A DNA stretch of 64,000 nt, taken from Luteimonas viscosa (GTDB lineage: Bacteria; Pseudomonadota; Gammaproteobacteria; Xanthomonadales; Xanthomonadaceae). The stretch's first letter is position 1. Each line of letters begins with the position of its first letter. Below the pieces are notes generated by a model. That model saw nothing but the letters and a program-made list of their open reading frames with translations, did not search any database and was not told the origin of the DNA. The DNA lies in NCBI RefSeq assembly GCF_008244685.1, contig NZ_VTFT01000001.1, positions 2,459,248 to 2,523,247 of the forward strand, in the 5' to 3' direction. Both the position numbers and the translations under genes were made by a program. Positions 44,423 to 52,961 of the stretch are shown here, one piece after another.

Positions 44423-46424
44423 GGACGCTGCTCAGCTGCTGCGTGCGCGCGGCCTCGGTCGCGGCCACGGTCTGCGCGGGGATGTGGTAGTCGCGGTCGC
44501 GGTCGAAGCTGTGCCGGATCGCGTACACCACGGTCGCCAGCAGCGACACCGCCGCCAGCCACCAGATGTGCCAGATCAGGGCGAAGCCGCAGACCGTGCT
44601 CAACGCGGAGAGGATCACGCCGGCGCCGGTGTTGCGCGGCATGTGGATCGACACGAAGCCGCTCTCCGGGCGCTTGAAGCCGCGCCGCTTCATGTCCGCC
44701 CAAGCGTCGTTGTCGTGCACCACCGGGGTGAAGGCGAAGTTGTATTCCGGCGGCGGCGAGGAGGTCGACCACTCCAGCGTGCGCCCGTCCCAGGGGTCGC
44801 CGGTGACGTCGCGCAGCTGCTCGCGGCGGCGGAAGCTGACCGCGATGCACCACAGGAACGCGGCGATGCCGATCGCCACCAGCACCGCGCCCAGCAGCGC
44901 GATCTGGAACCAGATCTGCAGCGAGGGATCGTCGAAGTGGCTCATGCGCCGGGTCACGCCCATCAGGCCGAGCACGTACAGCGGCGTGAACGCGAGCCAG
45001 TAGCCGGCCAGCCAGAACCAGAACGAGACCTTGCCCCAGAAATCGTCCAGGCGGAAGCCGAACGCCTTCGGGAACCAGTGCGTCATCGCCGCGAACAGGC
45101 CGAACACCACGCCGCCGATGATCACGTTGTGGAAGTGCGCCACCAGGAACAGCGAGTTGTGCAGCACGAAGTCCGCCGGCGGCACTGCCAGCAGCACGCC
45201 GGTCATGCCGCCGACCACGAAGGTGACCATGAAGCCCATGGTCCACAGCATCGGCACCTCGAAGCGGATGCGCCCGCGGTACATGGTGAACAGCCAGTTG
45301 AAGATCTTCGCGCCCGTGGGGATCGAGATGATCATCGTGGTGATGCCGAAGAACGAGTTGACGCTCGCGCCCGAGCCCATGGTGAAGAAGTGGTGCAGCC
45401 ACACCAGGTACGACAGCACCGTGATGCAGACCGTCGCGTAGACCATCGAGCTGTAGCCGAACAGGCGCTTGCCGGAGTAGGTCGAGACGATCTCGGAGAA
45501 CACGCCGAACACCGGCAGGATCAGGATGTAGACCTCCGGGTGGCCCCAGATCCAGATCAGGTTCACGTACAGCATGGCGTTGCCGCCGAGGTCGCTGCCG
45601 AAGAAGTTCGTGCCCACGTAGCGGTCGAGCGTCATCAGCGCCAGCACCGCGGTCAGCACCGGGAACGAGACCACGATCAGCACGTTGGTGCACAGCGCGG
45701 TCCAGGTGAACACCGGCATCTTCATCAGGCCCATGCCGGGCGCGCGCATCTTGATGATGGTCACCAGCAGGTTCACGCCCGACAGCAATGTGCCCACGCC
45801 GGCGATCTGCAGCGCCCAGATGTAGTAGTCCAGCCCCACCCACGGGCTCTGGTTGCCGAGGTTGGACAGCGCCAGCCAGCCGGCGGTGGAGAACTCGCCG
45901 AAGAACAGCGACGCCATCACCAGCATCGCGCCGGCGGTGGTCATCCAGAAGCTGAAGTTGTTGAGGAACGGGAACGCCACGTCGCGCGCGCCGATCTGCA
46001 GCGGTACGATGTAGTTCATCAGCCCGGTGACCAGCGGCATCGCCACGAAGAAGATCATGATCACGCCGTGGGCGGTGAAGATCTGGTCGTAGTGGTGCGG
46101 CGGCAGGTAGCCCATGCTGTCGCCAAAGGCCATCGCCTGGTGCAGGCGCATCATGATCGCGTCGGCGAAGCCGCGCAGCAGCATCACCAGGCCCAGCACC
46201 ATGTACATGATGCCGATCTTCTTGTGGTCGATGCTGGTGAACCACTCGTTCCACAGCCAGCCCCACAGCCGGTACTTCGTGATCACCGCCAGCAGCCCGA
46301 GGCCACCGAGGCAGGTGGCGACGAAGGTCGCGGCGATGATCGGGTCGTGCAGCATCGGGATCGCGTCCCAGGCCATGCGGCCGGTCAGCGGGGACGTCTC
46401 GACGGTGGAGGGATCGAAAGCCAT
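44415..46424 (-). CDS. cyoB: Cytochrome o ubiquinol oxidase subunit I
   Basis: 669 residues from ATG 46424, the usual length. This is the catalytic, proton-pumping subunit that reduces oxygen with ubiquinol. The metal ligands are all visible: the low-spin haem His119 in FTAHGVIM, the CuB His and cross-linked Tyr in WGHPEVYI, the CuB pair in WLHHFFTMG, and the high- and low-spin haem ligands in [11 protein letters not shown]. The N-terminal part has the [18 protein letters not shown] sequence of the family. No cyoE (haem O synthase) follows in the window, so it must be encoded elsewhere. Confidence 0.98.
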   Translation of the reverse strand: MAFDPSTVETSPLTGRMAWDAIPMLHDPIIAATFVATCLGGLGLLAVITKYRLWGWLWNEWFTSIDHKKIGIMYMVLGLVMLLRGFADAIMMRLHQAMAFGDSMGYLPPHHYDQIFTAHGVIMIFFVAMPLVTGLMNYIVPLQIGARDVAFPFLNNFSFWMTTAGAMLVMASLFFGEFSTAGWLALSNLGNQSPWVGLDYYIWALQIAGVGTLLSGVNLLVTIIKMRAPGMGLMKMPVFTWTALCTNVLIVVSFPVLTAVLALMTLDRYVGTNFFGSDLGGNAMLYVNLIWIWGHPEVYILILPVFGVFSEIVSTYSGKRLFGYSSMVYATVCITVLSYLVWLHHFFTMGSGASVNSFFGITTMIISIPTGAKIFNWLFTMYRGRIRFEVPMLWTMGFMVTFVVGGMTGVLLAVPPADFVLHNSLFLVAHFHNVIIGGVVFGLFAAMTHWFPKAFGFRLDDFWGKVSFWFWLAGYWLAFTPLYVLGLMGVTRRMSHFDDPSLQIWFQIALLGAVLVAIGIAAFLWCIAVSFRRREQLRDVTGDPWDGRTLEWSTSSPPPEYNFAFTPVVHDNDAWADMKRRGFKRPESGFVSIHMPRNTGAGVILSALSTVCGFALIWHIWWLAAVSLLATVVYAIRHSFDRDRDYHIPAQTVAATEAARTQQLSSVHV

Positions 46425-46467
46425 CTGGAGAAGGGTCCGGAAGAACGGGGTGTCGGCGACGCGCGGG

Positions 46468-47538
46468 TCAGGGCGCCTGCAGGCCGCCGGCGATGACGGG
46501 GCGGGACGGCGGGACGAGCGCACGCGCCTCTTCGACCGTGCATACGCCGGCGCTGACGAACGGGCCGGCATCGAGACGGCCGCGGCGCGGCATGGCGAGG
46601 ACGTCGATGCCCTCCAGGCCCAGCCCGCCCATCGCGTCGTAGGCCATCATCTGGTCCATGCACAGCCGGTCGGTGTCGACGCAGCGGTTGACCACCGCGT
46701 CGAACAGGTCCGGCGCCACGCTGGCGTACAGGCGCGCGGGTTCGCGCGCGCTGGGCGCTTCCAGCGCGAGGTAACCAGCGCGGTCGAGCGTCGCGCCGCC
46801 GGCGCGCGCGGTCTCGATCCACTGCGCGAAGCCGGCGTCGTCGAGCGCGATGAAGTCGAAGCGCATGTGCGAGAAGCCCTCGCCGCTGTAGTGCGAGGAG
46901 AAGCCCTTGTACGTCCCGGGCGCGTTCATCACCGCGTGCAGCGTGGTTTCCATCGCCGGCATGGTGTAGACCATGCCTGCCAGCGCCGGCACGTAGAACG
47001 CGTTCATCGTGGTCGACGAGGTGAGCCGGAAGCGGATCGGGCGGTCGACCGGGGCGGCCATCTGGTTGAGCGACGCCACGCCGTACTCGGGATAGACGAA
47101 CAGCCACTTCCAGTCCAGCGACACCACCTGCACTTCCAGCGGCTGCACGCCCTCGGGCACCGGACGGCCGGGCGCGATGCGCTCCAGCGGACGGTGCGGG
47201 TCGAGCAGGTGGGTGCTGATCCAGGTCACCGCGCCGAGCGCGATGATGATCAGCAGCGGCACCGCCCAGATCACCAGTTCCAGCTGGGTGGAGTGGTCCC
47301 AGTCGGGGGCGTAGGTCGCCTTGCGGTTGGAGGCGCGGTAGCGCCACGCGAAAAGGAAGGTGAGCGCGATCACCGGCACGATCACCAGCAGCATCAGCGC
47401 AGTGGCGATCACGATCAGCTGGCCCTGCTGCGCGGCAACGTCGCCCTGGGGCGAGAGCACCACGGTATTGCAGCCGGACAGCAGCGCGACGGCGGCGGGC
47501 GGCAGCAGCCGGGGCAGGACGCGTGGGAGGGCGGACAT
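46468..47538 (-). CDS. cyoA: Cytochrome o ubiquinol oxidase subunit II
   Basis: 356 residues; signal ends in the lipobox LLSGC (Cys23), as in E. coli CyoA, followed by two membrane helices ([23 protein letters not shown] and [19 protein letters not shown]). The periplasmic cupredoxin-like domain includes [15 protein letters not shown] and [20 protein letters not shown]; it has lost the CuA ligands, as expected in quinol oxidases. The C-terminus ends with a COX_ARM-like region ([16 protein letters not shown]) plus a tail with several Cys ([11 protein letters not shown]). First gene of the cyo operon, downstream of an FNR-type box. Confidence 0.97.
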   Translation of the reverse strand: MSALPRVLPRLLPPAAVALLSGCNTVVLSPQGDVAAQQGQLIVIATALMLLVIVPVIALTFLFAWRYRASNRKATYAPDWDHSTQLELVIWAVPLLIIIALGAVTWISTHLLDPHRPLERIAPGRPVPEGVQPLEVQVVSLDWKWLFVYPEYGVASLNQMAAPVDRPIRFRLTSSTTMNAFYVPALAGMVYTMPAMETTLHAVMNAPGTYKGFSSHYSGEGFSHMRFDFIALDDAGFAQWIETARAGGATLDRAGYLALEAPSAREPARLYASVAPDLFDAVVNRCVDTDRLCMDQMMAYDAMGGLGLEGIDVLAMPRRGRLDAGPFVSAGVCTVEEARALVPPSRPVIAGGLQAP

Positions 47539-47561
47539 GATGGCTCGAATCGGCGTTTCGC

Positions 47562-47575
47562 TTGATCCGGATCAA
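47562..47575. promoter_or_regulatory. FNR/ANR-type box upstream of cyoA
   Basis: TTGATCCGGATCAA is a perfect match to the FNR/ANR/CRP-superfamily consensus TTGAT-N4-ATCAA. Its centre lies 30 bases before the cyoA ATG, a position that favours repression by blocking the promoter or transcript start. It is also 150 bases upstream of the MFS gene on the other strand. Oxygen-linked control of cyo is inferred. Confidence 0.75.
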
Positions 47576-47726
47576 TGTAGTGAGCACGCTGTTGGCGGAC
47601 CATTGGACGTTTTGTCCCATCGATTCGCGCGCCCGTGGCTGCGACACTGTCGCGGCCCCCGGTCCGGCCGGTGGACCGATCCCCGGTGCTTCGCCGGGGC
47701 GCCTCGCAAGACGAATGCAGCCGCCG

Positions 47727-49040
47727 ATGTCCGCACATCCCGACGCCATCCATTCCGCCCACGACCATGGCACGCGTGCGCACAAGGACATCGCGCCCGG
47801 CGAGATCGCCGTCGGCGTCGTGGTCGGACGCGGTTCGGAATACTTCGACTTCTTCGTCTACGGCATCGCCTCGGCGCTGGTGTTCCCGACGGTGTTCTTC
47901 CCGTTCGCCGACCGGCTCACCGGCACCCTGTACGCGTTCGCGATCTTCGCGCTGGCGTTCGTCGCCCGTCCGTTCGGCACGGTGCTGGGCATGTGGCTGC
48001 AGCAACGCTGGAACCGCAGCGTCAAGCTCACCGTGGCGCTGTTCCTGCTGGGGACGTCGACCGCGGGCATGGCGTTCCTGCCGGGCCATGGCGCCATCGG
48101 CGGCACCGCGATCGTGCTGCTGGCGCTGCTGCGGATCCTGCAGGGCATGGCGCTCGGCGGTTCCTGGGACGGCCTGCCGTCGCTGCTGGCGCTCAATGCG
48201 CCGAAGCATCGGCGCGGCTGGTACGCGATGCTGGGACAGCTCGGCGCGCCGGTGGGCTTCATCGTCGCGGCGGCGCTGTTCGCGTTCCTGATCGCGAGCC
48301 TGTCGCCCGGGGACTTCTACGCCTGGGGCTGGCGCTATCCGTTCTTCGCCGCGTTCGCGATCAACGTGGTGGCGCTGTTCGCCCGCCTGCGCCTGGTGGT
48401 GGCGGACGAATACCAGGACAAGATGGGCCAGCTCGAACTCGAGCCCACGCCGGTGCGCGAACTGTTCCACGGCAAGGGCCGGCACGTGGTCATCGGCGCG
48501 TTCGCGGCACTGGCCAGCTACGCCATGTTCCACATCGTGACCATCTTTCCGTTGTCGTGGATCGAGCTGTTCACCGAGGAATCGGTCAGCGCCTTCCTCG
48601 TGCTGCAGGTTTTCGGCGGCGTACTGGCGGCGGCGGGCATCGTCGCCTCGGGCGTGATCGCCGACCGCGTCGGCCGTGCCAGGACGCTGGGCGGAACCGC
48701 GGTGGCGATCGCGATGTACAGCGGTTTCGCGCCGACCCTGCTCGGTGCCGGCGGCCTCGGCCAGGACGTGTTCGTGCTGCTCGGCTTCCTGCTGCTCGGC
48801 CTCTCCTACGGGCAGGCGGCCGGCGCGGTGACCGCGAACTTCGGCACCCGATACCGCTACACGGGCGCCGCGCTGACCGCCGACCTGGCGTGGCTGGTCG
48901 GCGCCGCGTTCGCGCCGCTGGTCGCGCTGGGCCTGTGCGCCGAGTTCGGCCTGCCCTATATCGGCCTGTACCTGCTGTCCGGCGCGATCGGCACGCTGGC
49001 CGCGCTGGGCGTGAACCGGGCGCTGCGTCTGAAGAGTTGA
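47727..49040 (+). CDS. MFS transporter, metabolite:H+ symporter (MHS) type
   Basis: 437 residues from ATG 47727; an ATG four codons earlier (47715) is equally possible, neither having a strong ribosome site. Twelve hydrophobic helices. Features: GRGSEYFDFFVYGIASAL at the start, FVARPFGTVLGMWLQQRW, the MHS signature LLRILQGMALGGSWDGLPSLL and the mid-loop WGWRYPFFAAFAINV. Relatives carry dicarboxylates, proline/betaine or aromatic acids; the substrate is not determinable. Its divergent position to cyoA means it shares the FNR-box region. Confidence 0.88.
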   Translation: MSAHPDAIHSAHDHGTRAHKDIAPGEIAVGVVVGRGSEYFDFFVYGIASALVFPTVFFPFADRLTGTLYAFAIFALAFVARPFGTVLGMWLQQRWNRSVKLTVALFLLGTSTAGMAFLPGHGAIGGTAIVLLALLRILQGMALGGSWDGLPSLLALNAPKHRRGWYAMLGQLGAPVGFIVAAALFAFLIASLSPGDFYAWGWRYPFFAAFAINVVALFARLRLVVADEYQDKMGQLELEPTPVRELFHGKGRHVVIGAFAALASYAMFHIVTIFPLSWIELFTEESVSAFLVLQVFGGVLAAAGIVASGVIADRVGRARTLGGTAVAIAMYSGFAPTLLGAGGLGQDVFVLLGFLLLGLSYGQAAGAVTANFGTRYRYTGAALTADLAWLVGAAFAPLVALGLCAEFGLPYIGLYLLSGAIGTLAALGVNRALRLKS

Positions 49041-49141
49041 GGCGGACGACGCGCGCGCAGGCGCGTGCTGGCGATGCGGGGCATCATCGACCTTGGTCGG
49101 AGCCCGGCGCAGGACGGCCGTCGCAGGGCTAGTATCCGGGG

Positions 49142-50995
49142 ATGGACAGCCCGCTGGCCGATGTCGAACGCTTCCTGGCGCAGACCCCGCCGTTCGACAG
49201 CCTCGAGCCGGCCGCGCTGCGGCGGGCGGCCGCGTCGTTCGAGGCGGTGTACCGGCGCAGCGGCACCGGCATCCTGCGCATCGGCGAACGCAACGACACC
49301 CTGTTCCTGATCCGTCGTGGCGCGGTCGAGACCCACGACGGCCAGGGCAACCTGATCGGTCGCTACGGCGAGGGCGAGAGCTTCGGCCTGCAGTCGCTGC
49401 TGGGCGGGCGCCCGACCCGCTTCCGCGCGACCCTGATCGAGGACAGCCTGCTGTGGCAGATGCCGAAGGCCGACTTCGACGACCTGCGCGCCGGTTCGCG
49501 CGCGTTCGACGATTTCTACATCCGCAGCCTGGAGGAGCGGCTGGTCGGCGCGCTGCAGGAGAGCGCGGCCGGCAAGCAGTCGGCGACGCTGTTCCTCACG
49601 CCCCTGTCGGAACTGTCCAGGCGCGCGCCGATCAGCGTCCCGCGCGGCACGCCGGTCGTGGATGCCGCGAAAGTGATGTCGGAGCAAGGCGTGTCGTCGC
49701 TGCTGGTGGGCGAAGGCGGCGAGGTCGAGGGCATCCTCACCGACCGCGACCTGCGCAACCGCGTGCTGGCGCGGGGCCGCGATCCGTCCACGCCGGTGCA
49801 GGAGGTGATGACGCCCGCGCCCCTGACGCTCGACGCCGACAGCCCGGTGCTGTCGGGCATCGTCGCCATGGCCGGGCGCGGCATCCACCACCTGCCGCTG
49901 ACACGCGACGGCGTCGTGGTCGGCATGGTGACCACGCGCGACCTGCTCAGCCTGCAGACCCACCATCCGCTGTACATGGCCGCGCAGATCCAGAAGCAGG
50001 ACACGCGCGAGGGCGTGGTCGAGGTCTGCAGGCGGGTGCCGAAACTGTTCGAGCTGCTGCTGGCCTCGGGCCTGCGCGCCGAAGAGGTACCGAAGGTGAT
50101 GAGTACGATCACCGATGCGGTGACGCGGCGCCTGGTGCACCTCGCGCAGGCCGGACTCGGGCCTGCGCCGGCGCCGTGGGCGTGGCTGGCGTTCGGCTCG
50201 CAGGCGCGCGAAGAGCAGAGCCTCAAGACCGACCAGGACAACGGCATCGTCTACGCCGACGACGCGCCCCCCGATGCCGACGACTACTTCGCAGCGCTGG
50301 CGCGCAGCGTCAGCGACGGCCTCGACGCCTGTGGCTACGTCTACTGCCCCGGCGGGATCATGGCCACCACGCCGCAATGGCGGCAGCCGCTGTCGGGCTG
50401 GCTGCGCCACTTCGCGCACTGGTCGACCCTGCCCGATCCGGAAGGCGTGCTGCGGGTGAGCATCTTCTTCGACCTGCGCGGCATCGAGGGCGACCAGGCG
50501 CTGGTGGCGCGGATCCGCGCGGCGATGGTCGACAGCGCCAGCGGCCGCGGCAAGGCCGTGTTCCTGACCGCACTGGCGCGACAGGCGGTGCAGTACGAGG
50601 TGCCGCTGGGATTCTTCCGGCGCTTCGTGCTCGAAAGTCGCGGCGAGCACCGCGAGACGCTCGAGATCAAGGGCGCCGGCCTGCTGCCGCTCACCGACCT
50701 GGTGCGGGTGCGCGCGCTGGAAGGGGGCGTGACCGTCGCCTCCACCCGGGAGCGGCTGGCGGCGCTGGTCGCGCGCGGTGTGATGAGCCGGTCCGACGGC
50801 GACCGTCTCGACGGTGCCTACCGGTTGCTGTGCGGCCTGCGCGTGCGGCTGCACGCCGAGCTCGCGCGCCGCGGCGAGGCTCCGCACAACCACCTCGACG
50901 TGCGCCGCATCAGCCACGCCGAGCGCGCCGCGCTGCGCGACGCCTTCCTCGTGATCCGCGAGGCGCAGGCTGCGCTGGCGCAGGATTTTCCGTGA
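49142..50995 (+). CDS. cNMP-binding / CBS pair / DUF294 nucleotidyltransferase-like regulator
   Basis: 617 residues. Order: a cNMP-binding-like beta-roll (~10-140), two CBS domains (~160-220 and ~225-285, with GILTDRDLRNRVLA and VGMVTTRDLLSL), the DUF294 nucleotidyltransferase-like domain with FGSQAREEQSLKTDQDNG at 351-368 (the family's GSxxRxEQxLxTDQDN), then the DUF294_C helical domain. The fold is that of a GlnD-like nucleotidyltransferase, but activity is unproven. It is coupled by GTGA to a DnaQ-type exonuclease, a pairing that recurs beside SSS/acetate symporter genes in other proteobacteria. Confidence 0.9.
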   Translation: MDSPLADVERFLAQTPPFDSLEPAALRRAAASFEAVYRRSGTGILRIGERNDTLFLIRRGAVETHDGQGNLIGRYGEGESFGLQSLLGGRPTRFRATLIEDSLLWQMPKADFDDLRAGSRAFDDFYIRSLEERLVGALQESAAGKQSATLFLTPLSELSRRAPISVPRGTPVVDAAKVMSEQGVSSLLVGEGGEVEGILTDRDLRNRVLARGRDPSTPVQEVMTPAPLTLDADSPVLSGIVAMAGRGIHHLPLTRDGVVVGMVTTRDLLSLQTHHPLYMAAQIQKQDTREGVVEVCRRVPKLFELLLASGLRAEEVPKVMSTITDAVTRRLVHLAQAGLGPAPAPWAWLAFGSQAREEQSLKTDQDNGIVYADDAPPDADDYFAALARSVSDGLDACGYVYCPGGIMATTPQWRQPLSGWLRHFAHWSTLPDPEGVLRVSIFFDLRGIEGDQALVARIRAAMVDSASGRGKAVFLTALARQAVQYEVPLGFFRRFVLESRGEHRETLEIKGAGLLPLTDLVRVRALEGGVTVASTRERLAALVARGVMSRSDGDRLDGAYRLLCGLRVRLHAELARRGEAPHNHLDVRRISHAERAALRDAFLVIREAQAALAQDFP

Positions 50996-51675
50996 GCACG
51001 TGGGGGGCGTGGCGCCAGGCGTGGGCGCGCCGGCGCTCGCGGCTGCCGGCGCAGGTGGCGGCGCTGGCGCGACCGCTGCCCGCGCGCGGCACCCGGTTCG
51101 AGGCGCTGGAGATCGTGGTCCTCGATTTCGAGACCACCGGCCTGGACCCGGCGCGCGACCAGATCCTGTCCGCCGGCTGGGTGCCGATCGAACGCGGGCG
51201 CCTGCGCATGGGCGGCGCGCGCGAGGTCCGCGTGCGGCCGCGCGGCACCGCGGGAGTCGGCCAGAGCGCGACCATCCACGGCCTGTTCGACAGCGACCTG
51301 GCGCAGGCCACCGACGAGGCCGGCCTGCTGGCGGAACTGCTGCCGGCACTGGCGGGGCGTGCGATCGCGGCGCACGCCGCATCGATCGAGCGCGGCTTCC
51401 TGCGGGCGCTGCTGCGGCGCCACGGCGGCGTGGCCCTGCCGAATCCCTTCATCGACACGCTGGCGCTCGAGCGCATGCTGCTGGAGGGTGCCGGCGAACG
51501 CATCGACGAATACGGCGGTGCGCTCATGCTGGGGTCCGCACGCCAGCGCCGTGGCCTCGGGACGCACGCGCAGCATTCCGCGGTCGCGGATGCGCTGGCC
51601 TGCGCCGAACTGCTGCTGGCCCAGGTGGAGCATCTGGGCGGTGCCGCGCGGGTGCGCCTGCGCGACCTCGACTAG
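50992..51675 (+). CDS. DnaQ-like 3'-5' exonuclease (DEDDh)
   Basis: 227 residues from a GTG at 50992 that overlaps the upstream TGA (GTGA). Exonuclease motifs: Exo I DFETTGLD, Exo II HAASIERGFLRALL and Exo III HSAVADALACAELL with the DEDDh His/Asp pair. The 37-residue N-terminal extension is short and basic. Length and lack of extra domains suit a stand-alone epsilon-like nuclease rather than the replicative proofreading subunit. Its partner is the DUF294 protein. In this context it belongs to the acetate/symporter neighbourhood, with function unknown. Confidence 0.9.
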   Translation: MSTWGAWRQAWARRRSRLPAQVAALARPLPARGTRFEALEIVVLDFETTGLDPARDQILSAGWVPIERGRLRMGGAREVRVRPRGTAGVGQSATIHGLFDSDLAQATDEAGLLAELLPALAGRAIAAHAASIERGFLRALLRRHGGVALPNPFIDTLALERMLLEGAGERIDEYGGALMLGSARQRRGLGTHAQHSAVADALACAELLLAQVEHLGGAARVRLRDLD

Positions 51676-51732
51676 CGTGCCGGAGTAGGTCAAAGTCCGC
51701 ATATCGATGACGGTGACGGGTGCGCGCGCAGG

Positions 51733-52404
51733 ATGATCCAGGACCAGGAACGCGGCGACGGATCGCATTCGCGCCTTGCGGGTTTCCTCGCGATGGTGCG
51801 CGACTATCTCGGAATCGGCGGCCGCGTCCGTCGCGAGCCGCTGCGCGACGCGGAGGCCTTGCGCGCGTTCCTGTCCTCGCGCGCGAGTTTCATCGCCCAG
51901 ACCAGCCTGTACGGCTACCTGCGCACCCGCGCCGGGCAGCGCTATCCGGAGCTGTTCGAGAACGACGGTTTCGTGGAACTGCTCAATGCCGCCAAGTGGC
52001 ACATGTGGCTGGCCTGCCTGTCCGACGTCACCGTCTATGCCGGTGGCCTGCTGGCGCGCGGCGGGATGCCGGAAGAGCGGGTCGGCATGCTGATGCGGCG
52101 CCTGCTCGACGCCACCCTCGACGGGACCGGCGTGCCGCAGGAGGCCGACGCGGGATTCCCCGAACACGCGGCGCGGGTACGCGCCCGCATCGCCCTGACC
52201 CCCTGGACCAGCATCGGCGACGATGAAGGCTGCTTCCACGAAAGCCCGTCGGCCCTGGTGCGGCACGCGCCGATCATCGAGAACCTGATGCGGCTGGACG
52301 AGCAGATCGTGCGCAATTCGGTGAGCTTCCACTGGCAGGAAGTGCGGCGCGACCTGCGCGAGTTGCTCGACGTGGGGTCGGTAGCGCGGTCCTTCGTGGA
52401 GTAA
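51733..52404 (+). CDS. Conserved-looking hypothetical protein in the acetate neighbourhood
   Basis: 223 residues, soluble, largely helical. Notable stretches: RREPLRDAEALRAFLSSRASFIAQTSLYGYLRTRAGQRYPELFE, LLNAAKWHMWLACLSDVTVYAGGLLA and IIENLMRLDEQIVRNSVSFHWQEVRRDLRELL. No signal, membrane segment or recognised catalytic motif. It is 57 bases beyond the exonuclease gene on the same strand, so it may belong to that operon. I do not recognise the family. Confidence 0.7.
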   Translation: MIQDQERGDGSHSRLAGFLAMVRDYLGIGGRVRREPLRDAEALRAFLSSRASFIAQTSLYGYLRTRAGQRYPELFENDGFVELLNAAKWHMWLACLSDVTVYAGGLLARGGMPEERVGMLMRRLLDATLDGTGVPQEADAGFPEHAARVRARIALTPWTSIGDDEGCFHESPSALVRHAPIIENLMRLDEQIVRNSVSFHWQEVRRDLRELLDVGSVARSFVE

Positions 52405-52487
52405 GTGCCTGCGGCCCGCGTGCCGTGCGGGCCTGATCGGCCGACCACGCGGCGGCAGTCGTTACCGCGGTCGATCGTTCGACCGCC

Positions 52488-52847
52488 TCAGCCGCCCAGC
52501 AGCTTCTGCGTGATCCAGTACAGCCCCTGCGCGATCTGGCCTTCCAGCGGGAACGACAGCATCCCGACCACCGAATAGCCCAGGATCCAGGGCATGACGT
52601 AGAAGCGGGCCAGGAAGAAGAACCAGGCCACGTACAGCGGCACCATCGCCTGCACCAGGAAGCCGGGGGTGATCGGCTCGAACAGCTTGAGCAGCGGGTC
52701 GGTGACCCGGACGAAGAAGCGGCTGAAGAAGAACTTGCTCTCCTCGGGCAGGAACAGGCGCATGCCGAAGCGTCCGATCAGGGTCCACATCACCACGCCC
52801 AGCAGGTAGTCGATCACGACTGCGTACAGCGGTACTCCGGTCACCAT
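52488..52847 (-). CDS. Small inner-membrane protein, YggT-like
   Basis: 119 residues with three to four hydrophobic helices. The sequence VRVTDPLLKLFEPITPGFLVQAM resembles the repeat unit of YggT proteins (xxTDPxLxPxRxxxPxxxG), but it is a single repeat and flanking helices differ, so the assignment is tentative. Transcribed towards the hypothetical gene at 51733 (convergent), and separated from the SSS symporter gene upstream by a terminator. Confidence 0.6.
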   Translation of the reverse strand: MVTGVPLYAVVIDYLLGVVMWTLIGRFGMRLFLPEESKFFFSRFFVRVTDPLLKLFEPITPGFLVQAMVPLYVAWFFFLARFYVMPWILGYSVVGMLSFPLEGQIAQGLYWITQKLLGG

Positions 52848-52896
52848 GCGTTGTCGCGGCTCCTCGCCCAGGCCTTGCCGGCCATGCTCTCACAAT

Positions 52897-52934
52897 CAAA
52901 AGGATGCCGGGGGAGTCGCCTCGCCCCGGCATCC
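52897..52934 (-). terminator. Intrinsic terminator after the SSS symporter gene
   Basis: On the minus strand, GGATGCCGGGG and CCCCGGCATCC (52924-52934 and 52902-52912) form an 11-base stem with an 11-base loop, followed by TTTT. It closes the porin-DUF4212-symporter transcript 28 bases beyond the stop. Confidence 0.85.
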
Positions 52935-52961
52935 GGTTTCCGACCCTGCTGCGTCGTCAGG

